Source: Azospirillum oryzae
GTDB lineage: Bacteria; Pseudomonadota; Alphaproteobacteria; Azospirillales; Azospirillaceae
DNA: 64,000 nucleotides
Direction: 5' to 3'
Assembly: GCF_008364795.1 (NCBI RefSeq)
Contig: NZ_VTTM01000001.1
Location: 434,001 to 498,000, forward strand
Position numbers and translations under genes: made by a program. This document shows, in pieces, positions 17,883 to 27,186 of the stretch (its first letter is position 1; each line of letters begins with the position of its first letter). The notes beneath the pieces were generated by a model, which worked only from the letters and a program-made list of their open reading frames with translations, was not told the DNA's origin and ran no database searches.

Positions 17883-18752
17883 ATGAACGTCACGGGTCCG
17901 GACCTGCTCGCCCGCCTGTCCCGCTTCGCCGCCCGCGACCTGCGTCCCAGCGCCGGAGATCGTCCGCATCGGCCGCAGCTGTGGGCCTTCATCGCTCATG
18001 ACCGCGAACGTCTGGCCGATGTGCGGATCGAGCGCACCGCCCTGATTGCCGTTCTGGAAGGCACCAAGGAGCTGACCGACCAATCCGGCACCACCCGCCG
18101 CTTCCCGGCCGGCAGCGCCATGCTGCTGCCGCCGGGCTGGTGCGGCTCGGTGGTGAACGATCCCGGCACCGGTGGCCGCTACCGGGCTTTGGTGCTGGAA
18201 TTCCCGGCGGAGATGGTCCGGCGGCTGCTGCGTGCCCATGGCACCGATGGGCTGGCACCGCGCGCCCGGCCCGGTGACTGGCATGTCGCCCTGATGCCGG
18301 CCCTGACCGACGCCATCCACCATGCCGCCGCCGGCCTGACCGCCGACCCGCCATTGCCGTCCAAGCTGGTGGAGCATCGCTGCATGGAGGTCCTGCTGGC
18401 TCTCCTGGAAGACGGCGTCTGGTGGCTGGGTCCGGTGGCGCCGATGGGAATCGCCGACGCGGTGCGTCAGCTTCTGCGCACCCAGCCGGACATGCCCTGG
18501 ACCGCGGAGCGCGTGGCGGGCGCGCTCAACCTCAGCACCGGCACGTTGCGCCGCCGCCTGACCGAAGAGGGCTGCTCGGTCCGCAGCATTCTGACGGAGG
18601 AACGGGTCGCCCACGCCCGTGACCTTCTGCAGGACGAGGGACTGAGCGTTCAGGAGGCGGCGGAGGCCTGCGGCTATGCCAACCGCTCCCATTTCGCCCG
18701 CCGCATCCGGGCGGCGGTGGGCATCAACCCTTCGGGCCTGCGGGGGCGCTGA
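17883..18752 (+). CDS. AraC family transcriptional regulator
   Basis: A 289-residue activator. The N-terminal cupin-like sensing domain (about 30-150; LPPGWCGSVVNDP) is followed by a C-terminal double helix-turn-helix (about 195-289; MPWTAERVAGALNLSTGTLRR, SVQEAAEACGYANRSHFARR). ATG at 17883 is preceded by a weak AGAAGG. The last 29 bases overlap the 3' end of the convergent TetR gene. The target is not evident; the PEBP gene upstream is a candidate. Confidence 0.9.
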   Translation: MNVTGPDLLARLSRFAARDLRPSAGDRPHRPQLWAFIAHDRERLADVRIERTALIAVLEGTKELTDQSGTTRRFPAGSAMLLPPGWCGSVVNDPGTGGRYRALVLEFPAEMVRRLLRAHGTDGLAPRARPGDWHVALMPALTDAIHHAAAGLTADPPLPSKLVEHRCMEVLLALLEDGVWWLGPVAPMGIADAVRQLLRTQPDMPWTAERVAGALNLSTGTLRRRLTEEGCSVRSILTEERVAHARDLLQDEGLSVQEAAEACGYANRSHFARRIRAAVGINPSGLRGR

Positions 18753-19374
18753 CCGGTGCGGTGCCATAGGCGCGAAGCAACGCCGCGACCGAATCAGCGA
18801 TCACCCGCTCCGGATCGGCGGTGACCGGCAACCCCAGCATGGTCGGCCAGAACAGCACCTCCTTCATGCCGCCGAGCAGCTGGGTCGCCACCACATGCGG
18901 ATCGGGCGCATTCAACCGGCCGCGCGCATGCTGGGCGGCGATGTAGTCGTCCAGCAGCGCATAAGCCTGGCTCTTCCCACCCTCCAGATAGTCCTGTGAC
19001 AGTTCGGGAAAGCGCTGATGCTCGGCGATCACCAAGCGGAGCAGGCCGCGCACTTCCGGCCGCCCTGTATGGACCAGCAGGGAACGCAGGAAGACCGGCA
19101 ACGCCTGCTCCGGTGGCTGGTCGTGGGAAAGCAGACTCTGGCCGTCGGCGCTGCGGAACCCTTCGTACAGGCCGGACACCACCGCCTGGAACAGCTCCCG
19201 CTTGCCGGGAAAGTGGTTGTAGACGGTGCGTTTCGACACATTGGCGTCGGCGGCGATGGCGTCCATCGAGGACGCCTCGTAGCCCTGGGTCAGGAAGGCG
19301 CGGGTCGCCGCCTCGACCACCGCATCCCGCTTGACCGAACCGCGCGAGCCACCTCCCGCCTGAGACGTTGACAT
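18724..19374 (-). CDS. TetR/AcrR family transcriptional repressor
   Basis: A 216-residue repressor. The N-terminal DNA-binding domain (about residues 15-62) reads AATRAFLTQGYEASSMDAIAADANVSKRTVYNHFPGKRELF, a canonical TetR helix-turn-helix. The ligand-binding part includes the QDYLEGGKSQAYALLDDYI helix seen in AcrR-like C-terminal domains. Divergent from an aldo/keto reductase gene with a palindrome between them, so it most likely represses itself and that reductase, with an aldehyde/ketone or xenobiotic inducer as a guess. Its 3' end overlaps the AraC gene by 29 bases. Confidence 0.9.
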   Translation of the reverse strand: MSTSQAGGGSRGSVKRDAVVEAATRAFLTQGYEASSMDAIAADANVSKRTVYNHFPGKRELFQAVVSGLYEGFRSADGQSLLSHDQPPEQALPVFLRSLLVHTGRPEVRGLLRLVIAEHQRFPELSQDYLEGGKSQAYALLDDYIAAQHARGRLNAPDPHVVATQLLGGMKEVLFWPTMLGLPVTADPERVIADSVAALLRAYGTAPVSAPAGPKG

Positions 19375-19389
19375 TCCCCACCCTCTAAG

Positions 19390-19405
19390 TACACTGCACA
19401 GTGTA
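19390..19405. promoter_or_regulatory. Palindromic operator for the TetR regulator
   Basis: Inverted repeat TACACTG-CA-CAGTGTA (7-base perfect arms, 2-base centre), lying 16 bases upstream of the tetR start and 65 bases upstream of the divergent reductase start. A partial extra GTAGTGTA follows at 19403-19410. Size and position fit a TetR-family operator. Confidence 0.65.
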
Positions 19406-19469
19406 GTGTAGTTGTTGCCGCAGGCTCCCAGGGTAATCCGCCCGGCTGCGGCACGGGAGGGGTAAAGCG

Positions 19470-20453
19470 ATGAAACAGCGCAATATCGGCGGTATTCTCT
19501 CGGTTTCCGAAATCGGGCTCGGCTGCATGGGCATGTCAGAGTTCTACGGCCCGACCGACGATGCTCAATCGCTCGCCACGCTGGAACGGGCGTTGGAGCT
19601 TGGCGTCACCCATTACGACACCGCCGACATGTACGGCAGCGGCCACAACGAATCGCTGCTCGCCCGCTTTCTGGCAGGCAAACGTGACCGGGTGACGGTC
19701 GCGACCAAGTTCGGCATCGTCCGCCAGCCCGGTGAGTATGCCCGCCGGGTCGACACCAGCCCCGCCTATGTCGCGCAAGCCTGCGATGCCTCGCTGAAGC
19801 GGCTGGGGGTGGAGACCATCGACCTCTACTACGCCCACCGCGTGAACCCGGACATCCCGGTGGAGGATACGGTCGGCGCCATGGCCGATCTGGTGAAGGC
19901 GGGGAAGGTCCGGGCGCTCGGCCTGTCGGAGGTGTCGGCCGCCACCCTGCGCCGCGCCCACGCCGTTCACCCCATCGCCACGGTGCAGAGCGAATATTCG
20001 CTGTGGACCCGCGACGTGGAGGCGGCGGTGCTGCCGGCCTGCCACGAGTTGGGCATCTCACTGGTCGCCTACGCCCCGCTCGGCCGCGGCATGCTGACCG
20101 GTGCCGTCAGCAGTCCCGACCAGTTCGCCGAGAACGACTTCCGCCGCATCGCGCCGCGCTTCGCCGGGGATAATTTCGACCGCAATCTGGCACTGGTGGA
20201 GCAGGTGAAGGCGCTGGCGGCACAGAAGGGCTGCACGGCTGGACAGGTGGCGCTGGCGTGGCTGCTGGCCCAGGGACCGGAGATTCTGCCGATTCCGGGA
20301 ACCAAGCGGATCAAGTATCTGGAGGAGAATGTCGGCGCAGCCGCGGTGACGCTGTCCGATGCCGAGGTGAAGGCGCTGAGCGATGCGCTGCCGCCGGGTG
20401 TCGCGGCGGGGGATCGCTATACGGCGGAGGGGATGCGGGGGGTGAATGTGTGA
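19470..20453 (+). CDS. Aldo/keto reductase
   Basis: A 327-residue NADPH-dependent (alpha/beta)8-barrel reductase. The family landmarks are [15 protein letters not shown], the catalytic Asp-Tyr pair in [14 protein letters not shown], catalytic Lys in [26 protein letters not shown], and the cofactor loop [17 protein letters not shown]. It belongs to the group with IolS/YajO-like and plant AKR13-type enzymes. Under probable control of the divergent TetR gene through the palindrome between them. Substrate not assigned. Confidence 0.92.
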   Translation: MKQRNIGGILSVSEIGLGCMGMSEFYGPTDDAQSLATLERALELGVTHYDTADMYGSGHNESLLARFLAGKRDRVTVATKFGIVRQPGEYARRVDTSPAYVAQACDASLKRLGVETIDLYYAHRVNPDIPVEDTVGAMADLVKAGKVRALGLSEVSAATLRRAHAVHPIATVQSEYSLWTRDVEAAVLPACHELGISLVAYAPLGRGMLTGAVSSPDQFAENDFRRIAPRFAGDNFDRNLALVEQVKALAAQKGCTAGQVALAWLLAQGPEILPIPGTKRIKYLEENVGAAAVTLSDAEVKALSDALPPGVAAGDRYTAEGMRGVNV

Positions 20454-20460
20454 GCGGATT

Positions 20461-20483
20461 GGGGCCTTGCCAAGCAAGGCCCC
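20461..20483. terminator. Hairpin between convergent reductase and methyltransferase genes
   Basis: Perfect 10-base-pair stem GGGGCCTTGC / GCAAGGCCCC with a 3-base loop, directly between the two stop codons (8 bases from each). No T-run on either strand, so it probably acts as a bidirectional 3' end barrier. Confidence 0.6.
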
Positions 20484-20491
20484 TGCTCTCC

Positions 20492-21514
20492 CTACTTCGG
20501 CGTCCCCGCCCAGACCTGGAACTGCGTGGTCTCCATCAGCATGTCGCTGTGGCCGAAGGCGGTCTTGAACAGCTTGCCCACACCGGCCGTCCGCTGGGTT
20601 ACCGCCACCAGCGTGCCGCGCAGCTTCAGGTACTGCTTCGTCCCCGCGACCAGCGCGTCGAGCATGCCGAAATCCTCGTCCTTGCCGCGGTGGAGCGGCG
20701 GGTTGGACAGGATCAGGCCGAAGCGCTCGCGGGTGCCCAGCCCGGCCAGACCGTCGCTCAGCACCAGTTCGGCATCCGGTACATTCTGGCGGGCGGCGTG
20801 CAGGGCCACCGCGTCGATGTCCAGCAGGGTCAACGGCGCATCCGGCTGGCGTTCGCGCACGGCCCGCGCGATCACCCCGGCGCCACAGCCGAAATCCAGC
20901 ACGCGGGTGCCGGCCGCCACCTCCGGCAGCACCTTCAGCAGGCATTCGGTGCCGGCATCGAGATGGCCATGGGCGAACAGGCCGGGATAGGACACCAGAT
21001 CCAGCGTCCGATCGGGCAGCGTCAGCGTGACGGTCTGCCGCCAGTCCTCCAGCCCACCCTTGGCCGGCGCATCGGTGCGGCGGGTCAGCAGCAAACGGGC
21101 GCGCCGCTTGATGATGAGGGTTTCCGGCTCTTCCGCCAGCCCGTCGAGATGCTTGGGCGCGCTGGTCACCCCCTCGTCGTTGCCGCCGGCGATCCACAGC
21201 GGGGCGCCGGGGGCGAGGCGGGAGGCCAGCGCGTGCAGCGCCATTTCGAACCCGGCCCAGCCGCGCGGCAGGCGCAGGACGGCGCCGTCGAAGGCGCCCT
21301 CCGCCGGCCAGGGCGAGGCGTTCTGCCCACCTGTGGCGAGCCGGTTCCAAACCACCACCTCGGCCCCGCCGTCACGGAGCGCCTCGGCGATGGCGCCGTC
21401 GCTGTCGAAGGCGACGAGAATCCGGCCCTGTGGCCGGATTTCGGACAAGGCTTCGGCGGCCACGGCGGCGACGGTCTGGTCGCGGTCCGTGGCCCGGTTG
21501 TCGAGACGTGCCAA
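20492..21514 (-). CDS. RsmC-like ribosomal RNA (guanine-N2)-methyltransferase
   Basis: A 340-residue protein with the two-domain layout of RsmC/RlmG: a decayed N-terminal methyltransferase-like half and an active C-terminal half. SAM motif I is VLDFGCGAGVIARAV, and the catalytic NPPLH motif (LILSNPPLHRGK) marks N2-guanine methyltransferases. YPGLFAHGHLDAGTECLL is typical of the family. It starts with TTG at 21514, 4 bases after the smpB stop; no other start is available before an in-frame stop, and AAGGG lies 9 bases upstream. Likely translated by coupling from smpB. Confidence 0.85.
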   Translation of the reverse strand: MARLDNRATDRDQTVAAVAAEALSEIRPQGRILVAFDSDGAIAEALRDGGAEVVVWNRLATGGQNASPWPAEGAFDGAVLRLPRGWAGFEMALHALASRLAPGAPLWIAGGNDEGVTSAPKHLDGLAEEPETLIIKRRARLLLTRRTDAPAKGGLEDWRQTVTLTLPDRTLDLVSYPGLFAHGHLDAGTECLLKVLPEVAAGTRVLDFGCGAGVIARAVRERQPDAPLTLLDIDAVALHAARQNVPDAELVLSDGLAGLGTRERFGLILSNPPLHRGKDEDFGMLDALVAGTKQYLKLRGTLVAVTQRTAGVGKLFKTAFGHSDMLMETTQFQVWAGTPK

Positions 21515-21518
21515 CGAC

Positions 21519-21992
21519 TTAACCCTTGTCGCGCATCAGCCGCGCTTTGTCGCGCTGCCAACTGCGTTCCTTCTCGCTCTCGCGCTTGTCATGCTTCTTC
21601 TTGCCGGTGGCGAGACCGATCTCGACCTTGGCGTAGCCGCGGTCGTTGAAATAGACCGACATCGGCACCAGCGTGACGCCCTTCTGCTTGATGCCGGCCG
21701 CGAGCTTGTCCAGCTCGCGGCGGCGGACCAGCAGCTTGCGGGGACGCTTCGGTTCGTGCTGATCGATGCGGCCGGCCTGGAGATATTCGGGGATGTACGC
21801 GTTGAACAGGTACAGCTCCCCGCCCTTCAGGCCGGCATAGGCCTCGTTCACACTGGCGCGGCCGCCGCGCAGCGACTTCACCTCCGACCCGGTCAGCATG
21901 ATCCCGGCCTCGAGGACATCATCGATGAAGAAGTCGAACCGCGCGCGGCGGTTCTGCGCCGCATATTTTTTAGCTTCTTCGCGCGTCGCCAA
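21519..21992 (-). CDS. smpB: SsrA-binding protein SmpB
   Basis: Partner of tmRNA in trans-translation, rescuing stalled ribosomes. The 157-residue product has [44 protein letters not shown], the [12 protein letters not shown] segment and the basic C-terminal tail ([12 protein letters not shown]...) that follows the mRNA path. It sits in a dapA-smpB-rsmC-like operon, the common alphaproteobacterial arrangement. The tmRNA gene is not in the window. Confidence 0.97.
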   Translation of the reverse strand: MATREEAKKYAAQNRRARFDFFIDDVLEAGIMLTGSEVKSLRGGRASVNEAYAGLKGGELYLFNAYIPEYLQAGRIDQHEPKRPRKLLVRRRELDKLAAGIKQKGVTLVPMSVYFNDRGYAKVEIGLATGKKKHDKRESEKERSWQRDKARLMRDKG

Positions 21993-22022
21993 ATCTCTCT
22001 CCTATACGGCCCGTTCCGTCGC

Positions 22023-22898
22023 TCAGGACAACAGGCCGGCTTTGGTCATGGCTCCACGCACAGCGGTACGGGCGGCGTCGGACGCCGGAACCAGCGGAAG
22101 GCGCACCTCGTCGGTGCCCAGGCCCAGCAGGCTGGCGGCGAACTTCACCGGGGCCGGGCTGGTCTCGACGAACATCGAGTCGTGCAGCGGCGACAGCACG
22201 TCGCGCAGGCGGAAGGCTTCCTGAAGGTCGCCCTTGGCCCAGGCGGTCTGCATGGCGGAGCACAGCGCCGGCGCGATGTTCGCGGTGACGGAGATGCAGC
22301 CCACGCCGCCCTGCGCGTTGAAGGCCAGCGCCGTGGCGTCCTCTCCCGACAGCTGGATGAAGTCGGGACCGACCTCCTGCAGCAGGCGCGACGGGCGGGA
22401 CAGATCGGCGGTCGCATCCTTCACGCCGACGATGTTGGGCAGCTTTGCAAGCCGCGCCATCGTCGCCACAGACATATCCACGACACTGCGGCCCGGAATG
22501 TTGTAAATGAAGATCGGCAAATCCGCCGCGTCATGGATCGCCTTGAAATGCTGGTACAGACCCTCTTGAGACGGCTTGTTGTAGTAGGGCGTGACCACGA
22601 GCGCCGCCTGCGCGCCTGCCTGCTTGGCATGGCGGGTCAGGGCGATCGCCTCGTCGGTCGAGTTGGAACCGGTGCCGGCCATGACCGGCACCTTGCCGCC
22701 GGCCGCCTCGATGCAAAGCTCCACGACGCGGTTGTGTTCCTCGTGGGACAGGGTCGGCGATTCGCCGGTGGTGCCGCAGGGCACCAGACCGTGGGTGCCC
22801 TGGGCGACCTGCCACTCCACGAAGGACTGGAAGGCCTTCTCGTCCACTTTCCCGCCCTTGAACGGAGTCAGAAGGGCGACGATGGAACCGTGGAACAT
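22023..22898 (-). CDS. dapA: 4-hydroxy-tetrahydrodipicolinate synthase
   Basis: Condenses aspartate semialdehyde and pyruvate, the first committed step to diaminopimelate and lysine. The 291-residue TIM barrel shows [14 protein letters not shown], the catalytic Tyr in [30 protein letters not shown], the Schiff-base Lys in [10 protein letters not shown] and [10 protein letters not shown]. The start codon faces the slt gene 36 bases away. First gene of the operon with smpB (30 bases downstream). Confidence 0.97.
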   Translation of the reverse strand: MFHGSIVALLTPFKGGKVDEKAFQSFVEWQVAQGTHGLVPCGTTGESPTLSHEEHNRVVELCIEAAGGKVPVMAGTGSNSTDEAIALTRHAKQAGAQAALVVTPYYNKPSQEGLYQHFKAIHDAADLPIFIYNIPGRSVVDMSVATMARLAKLPNIVGVKDATADLSRPSRLLQEVGPDFIQLSGEDATALAFNAQGGVGCISVTANIAPALCSAMQTAWAKGDLQEAFRLRDVLSPLHDSMFVETSPAPVKFAASLLGLGTDEVRLPLVPASDAARTAVRGAMTKAGLLS

Positions 22899-22934
22899 GG
22901 CTGCCTCCTCAGTCGGCTTAGCTGGAAAAAAGAG

Positions 22935-24920
22935 TTGCGCACATTATCCCTCCCCGCCGCCCTCGGCAAGAGCGCCCGGATCTCTGTTTTCGCGGGTCTC
23001 CTCACCCTTTTCGCGGCACTTCCCGGCGCCCTTCCCGCCGCGGCGCTGAGCCAGCAGGACATCGCCATCTATCGCGAGGCTTTCAAGCTCGCCGATGACG
23101 AACGGCTGGCCGACGCATTGGCCGCGGCGTCCCGCGCGCAGGATCCGTTACCGGCGAAGGTTCTGCGCTGGATCGCGCTGGCCAATCCCGGCGGCGGCAG
23201 CTTCAGCGACATCACCGCCTTCATCCGCGAGAATCCGGATTGGCCGAACATGGCGGCGCTGCGCCGGCAGGCGGAAATGGCGATGCCCGACATCCCGCCC
23301 GCCGATGTGGTGGAGTGGTTCCGCCAGAACCCGCCGCTGACCAACGACGGCTTCGTCCGCTATGCCGACGCGCTGATCGCGACCGGCAGCGCCGAGCGCG
23401 CGACCACCCTGATCCGCAAGCAGTGGGCCGACGGCACCTTCACCGCCGACGAGGAGGCGACCTTCCTCGCCCACTACACGCCCTATCTGCGCCAACAGGA
23501 TCACAAGGCGCGCATCGACCGGCTGCTGTGGGCCAAGCAGGAGGCTCCGGTGCGCCGGATGCTGCCCTTCTTCGACGAGGCCTATGACATGCTGATCGAG
23601 GCACGCATCGCGCTGGACGGCGACCGCGCGGGTGCCGATGCAATTCTGGCGCGCGTGCCGCCCAGCCTGCTGAACGATCCGGGGTTGATGTTCGACCGCG
23701 CCCGCTACCTGCGGCGCAAGGGCGACGATGCCGGCGCGCTGGAGATCATCGCCCAGGCCGGCGCCGACATGGGCCGCCCGCAGGCCTGGTGGTCGGAACG
23801 CCATCTGCTGGCCCGTCGGGCCATGGAGCGGGGCGACTACAACCTCGCCTACCGTCTGGTCAGCGCCAACGGCATGAGCGAGGGCAGCGCCTTCGCCGAC
23901 GCCGAGTTCCTGTCGGGATTCCTGGCCCTGCGCTTCCTCGACAAGCCGTCCGAAGCCTTCGCTCATTTCCACAAGCTGTACCGGTCGGTCAGTGCACCGA
24001 TCAGCAAGGCGCGCGGCGCCTATTGGTGCGGACGCGCTGCGGAAGCGCTGGGCCAGACCGGTCCGGCGCGGGAGTGGTATGCCAAGGCCGCGACCTACCC
24101 CACCACCTTCTATGGTCAGCTGGCCTTCCGCCATGTCTCCGGTGGCGCCGTCACCCTGCCCACCCCGCCGTCGGTGTCCAGCGCCGAGGCGGCCGCCTTC
24201 AACAAGCGTGAGGTGGTGCGCGTCGCCCGCCTGCTGTCGGAAATCGGCGGGAACGCCGCCGATCAGGTGACCGGCTTCGTCCGCCGCATCAGCCTGGATG
24301 CCAAGACGCCGGCCGACTATGTCCTGACCGCGAGGCTGGCGAGCGAAGTCGGGCGCCGCGATCTTGCCGTGGCTGCCGCGAAGGATGCCGCCCAGAACGA
24401 CGTGTTCCTGGTCGAGGCCGGCTATCCGATGATCGACGCCCGTCCGTCGGCGCCGGAACTGGCGCTGGTCCATGGCATCATCCGGCAGGAAAGCACCTTC
24501 AACCCGACCATCGTCTCGTCCGCCGGCGCGCGCGGGCTGATGCAGCTGATGCCGACGACGGCGCAGCTGGTGGCGGGAAAGCTGGGGCTGAAGCACACGA
24601 ACGCGCGGCTGACGTCCGACCCCGGCTATAACGTCACGCTGGGATCGGCCTATCTGTCCGAACTGATCGACCGCTTCAACGGCTCCTGGGTGCTGGCCAT
24701 CGCCGGCTACAACGCCGGTCCGAACCGTGTCCGCCAATGGCTGCAGACCTATGGCGATCCGCGAACCGAATCCATCGACGTGGTCGATTGGATCGAGCTG
24801 ATCCCGATCTCCGAAACCCGCAACTATGTCCAGCGCGTGCTTGAGGCCGTCCAGGTCTATCGCGCCCGCCTGAACGGCGACCGTGCGGAGCCGAACCTGG
24901 ACAAGGACCTGCGGCGCTAG
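22935..24920 (+). CDS. Soluble lytic murein transglycosylase (Slt70-like)
   Basis: A 661-residue periplasmic enzyme that cleaves peptidoglycan to 1,6-anhydromuropeptides. Signal peptide of about 38 residues ending AAALS, then a long alpha-solenoid (about 40-480; [23 protein letters not shown] TPR-like helices). The C-terminal SLT catalytic domain has [28 protein letters not shown] (Glu of RQES catalytic), [12 protein letters not shown] and [14 protein letters not shown]. No ATG exists near the start. TTG at 22935 is chosen for the signal peptide; GTG at 22890 is an alternative overlapping dapA. Divergent from dapA across 36 bases. Confidence 0.9.
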   Translation: MRTLSLPAALGKSARISVFAGLLTLFAALPGALPAAALSQQDIAIYREAFKLADDERLADALAAASRAQDPLPAKVLRWIALANPGGGSFSDITAFIRENPDWPNMAALRRQAEMAMPDIPPADVVEWFRQNPPLTNDGFVRYADALIATGSAERATTLIRKQWADGTFTADEEATFLAHYTPYLRQQDHKARIDRLLWAKQEAPVRRMLPFFDEAYDMLIEARIALDGDRAGADAILARVPPSLLNDPGLMFDRARYLRRKGDDAGALEIIAQAGADMGRPQAWWSERHLLARRAMERGDYNLAYRLVSANGMSEGSAFADAEFLSGFLALRFLDKPSEAFAHFHKLYRSVSAPISKARGAYWCGRAAEALGQTGPAREWYAKAATYPTTFYGQLAFRHVSGGAVTLPTPPSVSSAEAAAFNKREVVRVARLLSEIGGNAADQVTGFVRRISLDAKTPADYVLTARLASEVGRRDLAVAAAKDAAQNDVFLVEAGYPMIDARPSAPELALVHGIIRQESTFNPTIVSSAGARGLMQLMPTTAQLVAGKLGLKHTNARLTSDPGYNVTLGSAYLSELIDRFNGSWVLAIAGYNAGPNRVRQWLQTYGDPRTESIDVVDWIELIPISETRNYVQRVLEAVQVYRARLNGDRAEPNLDKDLRR

Positions 24921-24981
24921 GGGTGGTGGGAAGGATGGGAGAGATCGGACTCGCCGATCTCTCGCGTTCCCCTTCGGCCAA

Positions 24982-25170
24982 TCACGCGGTCGTCGGATTC
25001 GGCATTCCCGGCATCGGCTCGTCCGCCGGCGGGGGAACTTCCGGCAGGATGCCCGGATTGTCCGGCACCGGGTAGGGATCGGGCGTCGTCGGGCGGCCGG
25101 GCTGCGGCGGGTTCGGATTGGACGGGGGCGGGATCTCGCCGGGGGTGGACGGCTTCTGCGGATCGCTCAT
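24982..25170 (-). CDS. Small proline-rich hypothetical protein
   Basis: A 62-residue protein, about 40% Pro, unstructured by composition: SDPQKPSTPGEIPPPSNP and PVPDNPGILPEVPPP. CAGGAG lies 8 bases before ATG, which supports a true gene. No family is recognised. An EcfG-like promoter 34 bases upstream and an entericidin gene as its neighbour suggest a stress-induced product. Confidence 0.65.
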   Translation of the reverse strand: MSDPQKPSTPGEIPPPSNPNPPQPGRPTTPDPYPVPDNPGILPEVPPPADEPMPGMPNPTTA

Positions 25171-25203
25171 GCGGCAACTCCTGATAAGGTGGGTCCCTCG
25201 GAT

Positions 25204-25228
25204 AACGCTTTACTCGGCCGTCCGTTCA
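25204..25228 (-). promoter_or_regulatory. EcfG-like promoter of the proline-rich small gene
   Basis: On the minus strand TGAAC (25228-25224), N16, CGTT (25207-25204). The -10 and spacing match the general-stress consensus; the -35 has T for the first G. It lies inside the last codons of the entericidin gene and 34 bases before the start of the proline-rich gene. Confidence 0.5.
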
Positions 25229-25395
25229 ATCGCCCGGCCGCCGGACTGGAGGTCCTGCCCGGCCCCCTCGACCGTGTTGCAGCCGGTCAGCATGGCGGCG
25301 AGCGCCATCAGGAAGGTCAGGATCACCACCTCGCGCGCGGGGAACGGGATGGCGCGGGCGGTGGCGCGCTGCCGGCGGTTCTTGGCGTGCTGCAT
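25210..25395 (-). CDS. Entericidin A/B family lipoprotein
   Basis: A 61-residue small lipoprotein. A basic N-terminus (MQHAKNRRQRATARA) leads to a hydrophobic stretch and lipobox LTGC, and the mature part CNTVEGAGQDLQSGGRAIER is the entericidin signature. Entericidins are membrane-anchored, stationary-phase or stress-induced peptides. The basic leader of about 20 residues is longer than in enteric homologues. GGAGAG sits 6 bases before ATG. A perfect GGAAC-N16-CGTT promoter lies 85 bases upstream. Confidence 0.85.
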   Translation of the reverse strand: MQHAKNRRQRATARAIPFPAREVVILTFLMALAAMLTGCNTVEGAGQDLQSGGRAIERTAE

Positions 25396-25479
25396 GGTGT
25401 CTCTCCGGTCTGGGGTGAGGGGACTGGGGTTGTAAGGAAATGAGCGATGGCCTGGGTGTCGTTCGTCTCTGCTTTCGAC

Positions 25480-25504
25480 AACGGGGCTGCGACGGCTTGG
25501 TTCC
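25480..25504 (-). promoter_or_regulatory. EcfG-type general-stress promoter of the entericidin gene
   Basis: Exact match to GGAAC-N16-CGTT on the minus strand: GGAAC at 25504-25500 and CGTT at 25483-25480. It leaves a leader of about 80 bases before the entericidin ATG. Confidence 0.75.
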
Positions 25505-25690
25505 GCACCCACCGGCGCCGCCATGCAGAGAATGCAACGGTCCTTTCGGGGCGCCTGAAATCCTTGACGCGGTACAACCACCGGGCAAGATGACCAGCTT
25601 TTGCGCAGTCTGCCCGCTTTCCGGCCAAGCCTTACGGTCCGGCGGCGCGGCACGGGCCGCCGTCATCCCTCCGTCGCCACAGGTCCAGTC

Positions 25691-27049
25691 ATGAGCACCG
25701 CCACCCTGCCCGCCCCCGAGCCGTTGCGCGTGCGTCTTGCCGCCCACATCGGCGAGTTGCTGCGGCTGGCGGCGCCGGTCATCGTCTCCCGCGCCGGACT
25801 GATGGTGATGATGGCGGTCGACACCGCCATCGTCGGCCGCTTCTCGGCCCAGGAGCTGGCCTATTACGGGCTGGCCCACCTGCCGGGCAATATCATGGTC
25901 GGCACCGGCGTCGGGCTGCTGATGGGGACGGTGATGATCACCGCCCATGCCTTCGGCGCCGGCAGCGACGTGGAGTGCGGCCGGGCGTGGCGTCGGTCGG
26001 TTCCCTACGCTCTGCTGCTGGGCGTGCTGTTCGCGCTGATCTCTCTTCTCGGCGATCCGCTGTTCCAGGCCGGCGGCCAGACTCCGGAGATGGCGGCGGG
26101 CGGCGCCCATGTGCTGGCGGTGCTGGGGCTGGGGGCGCCGGGCATGATGCTGTACATCACCACCGGCTTCTTCCTGGAGGGCATCAAGCGCCCGCTGCCG
26201 GGAATGGTGGCGATGGTGATCGGCAATCTCGTCAATGCCGCGCTCGCCTGGGCGCTGGTGTGGGGCCATATCGGGCTGGAACCGCTGGGCGCCGTCGGGT
26301 CCGCCTGGGCCACCACCATCGTGCGCTGGGGCATGGGGCTGGGGCTGGTCGCCTATGTCTGGTGGATGCACGACCATGAGCGCTGGCAGGTCCGCCTGCC
26401 CGTGTCCGGCTGGTGGAGCGGAGCGGCGCGCCAGCGCCACCTCGGCTATGCCGCCGGGCTCAGCATCGGTGTGGAGAGCGGCGCTTTCGCGGCGCTTGGC
26501 CTGTTCGCCGGCATGATCTCGCCGCTGGCGCTGGGCGCCTACACGGTCGGACTGAATCTGACCGCCCTGCCCTTCATGGCGGCGGTCGGTCTGGCGTCGG
26601 CCACCGCCGTGCGGGTGGGCGTCGCCTATGGCCGCGGCGACCGCAGCGACATGGCGCTGGCGGGCTGGACCGGCCTCGGCGTCACAAGCGCGATCCTGGC
26701 TTGCGTCGGCGTGCTCTATCGCAGCCTGCCCGACGCGCTGGGCGCCATCTACACCAACAATCCGGAACTGCTGGAGGCGGTGGCGCCGCTGATCGCCTTC
26801 GCCGCCTGGATCCTGATCGCCGACGGCGGCCAGACGGTGATGGCGAACGCGCTGCGCGGCCGGCATGACGCCTGGGTTCCGACCGCGCTGCACTTCTTCT
26901 CCTACGCGGTCGTGATGATCCCGGTGTCGGCCTTCCTGGTCTTCGGTCTCGGCCACGGTGCCCACGGGCTGTTCGAGGGAATTCTCATCGCCAGTCTGGT
27001 GTCGGTCACCATCCTCTCCCTGCGGTTCGCACATCTCAGCCGGCGTTGA
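25691..27049 (+). CDS. MATE family efflux transporter
   Basis: A 452-residue inner-membrane exporter (multidrug and toxic compound extrusion, NorM-like), using Na+ or H+ to expel organic cations. About 12 membrane helices in two halves. Conserved parts are LLRLAAPVIVSRAGLMVMMAVDTAIVG at the start, PLPGMVAMVIGNLVNAALAW, and the second-half SIGVESGAFAALGLFAG. ATG at 25691 starts the usual MATE N-terminus. The sequence extending the frame to 25601 is not similar to the family. It stands alone upstream of gyrA. Confidence 0.92.
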   Translation: MSTATLPAPEPLRVRLAAHIGELLRLAAPVIVSRAGLMVMMAVDTAIVGRFSAQELAYYGLAHLPGNIMVGTGVGLLMGTVMITAHAFGAGSDVECGRAWRRSVPYALLLGVLFALISLLGDPLFQAGGQTPEMAAGGAHVLAVLGLGAPGMMLYITTGFFLEGIKRPLPGMVAMVIGNLVNAALAWALVWGHIGLEPLGAVGSAWATTIVRWGMGLGLVAYVWWMHDHERWQVRLPVSGWWSGAARQRHLGYAAGLSIGVESGAFAALGLFAGMISPLALGAYTVGLNLTALPFMAAVGLASATAVRVGVAYGRGDRSDMALAGWTGLGVTSAILACVGVLYRSLPDALGAIYTNNPELLEAVAPLIAFAAWILIADGGQTVMANALRGRHDAWVPTALHFFSYAVVMIPVSAFLVFGLGHGAHGLFEGILIASLVSVTILSLRFAHLSRR

Positions 27050-27082
27050 ACCGCCGGCGGCGGGGGTTTTCGCCCCGAATCA

Positions 27083-27111
27083 TTGTGTGCAATTGCGAGA
27101 GTTGCTATATT
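27083..27111 (+). promoter_or_regulatory. Sigma-70-type promoter of gyrA
   Basis: TTGTGT at 27083-27088 and TATATT at 27106-27111 with an exact 17-base spacer. The predicted transcript starts near 27118, about 70 bases before gyrA. A GGGG/CCCC hairpin (27061-27077) just upstream may end MATE transcription. Confidence 0.6.
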
Positions 27112-27186
27112 TCCTGGGCAAAACCTTCGGCCCGCAAGGCCAGTGACTGCCGCGGATTCCTAAGCGGCGGCGCATTCGAAGAATGA

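Noticed and set aside
21027..22934. Upstream extension of the slt frame through dapA and smpB
   Set aside because: Antisense to two conserved genes; the transglycosylase signal peptide only begins near 22935.
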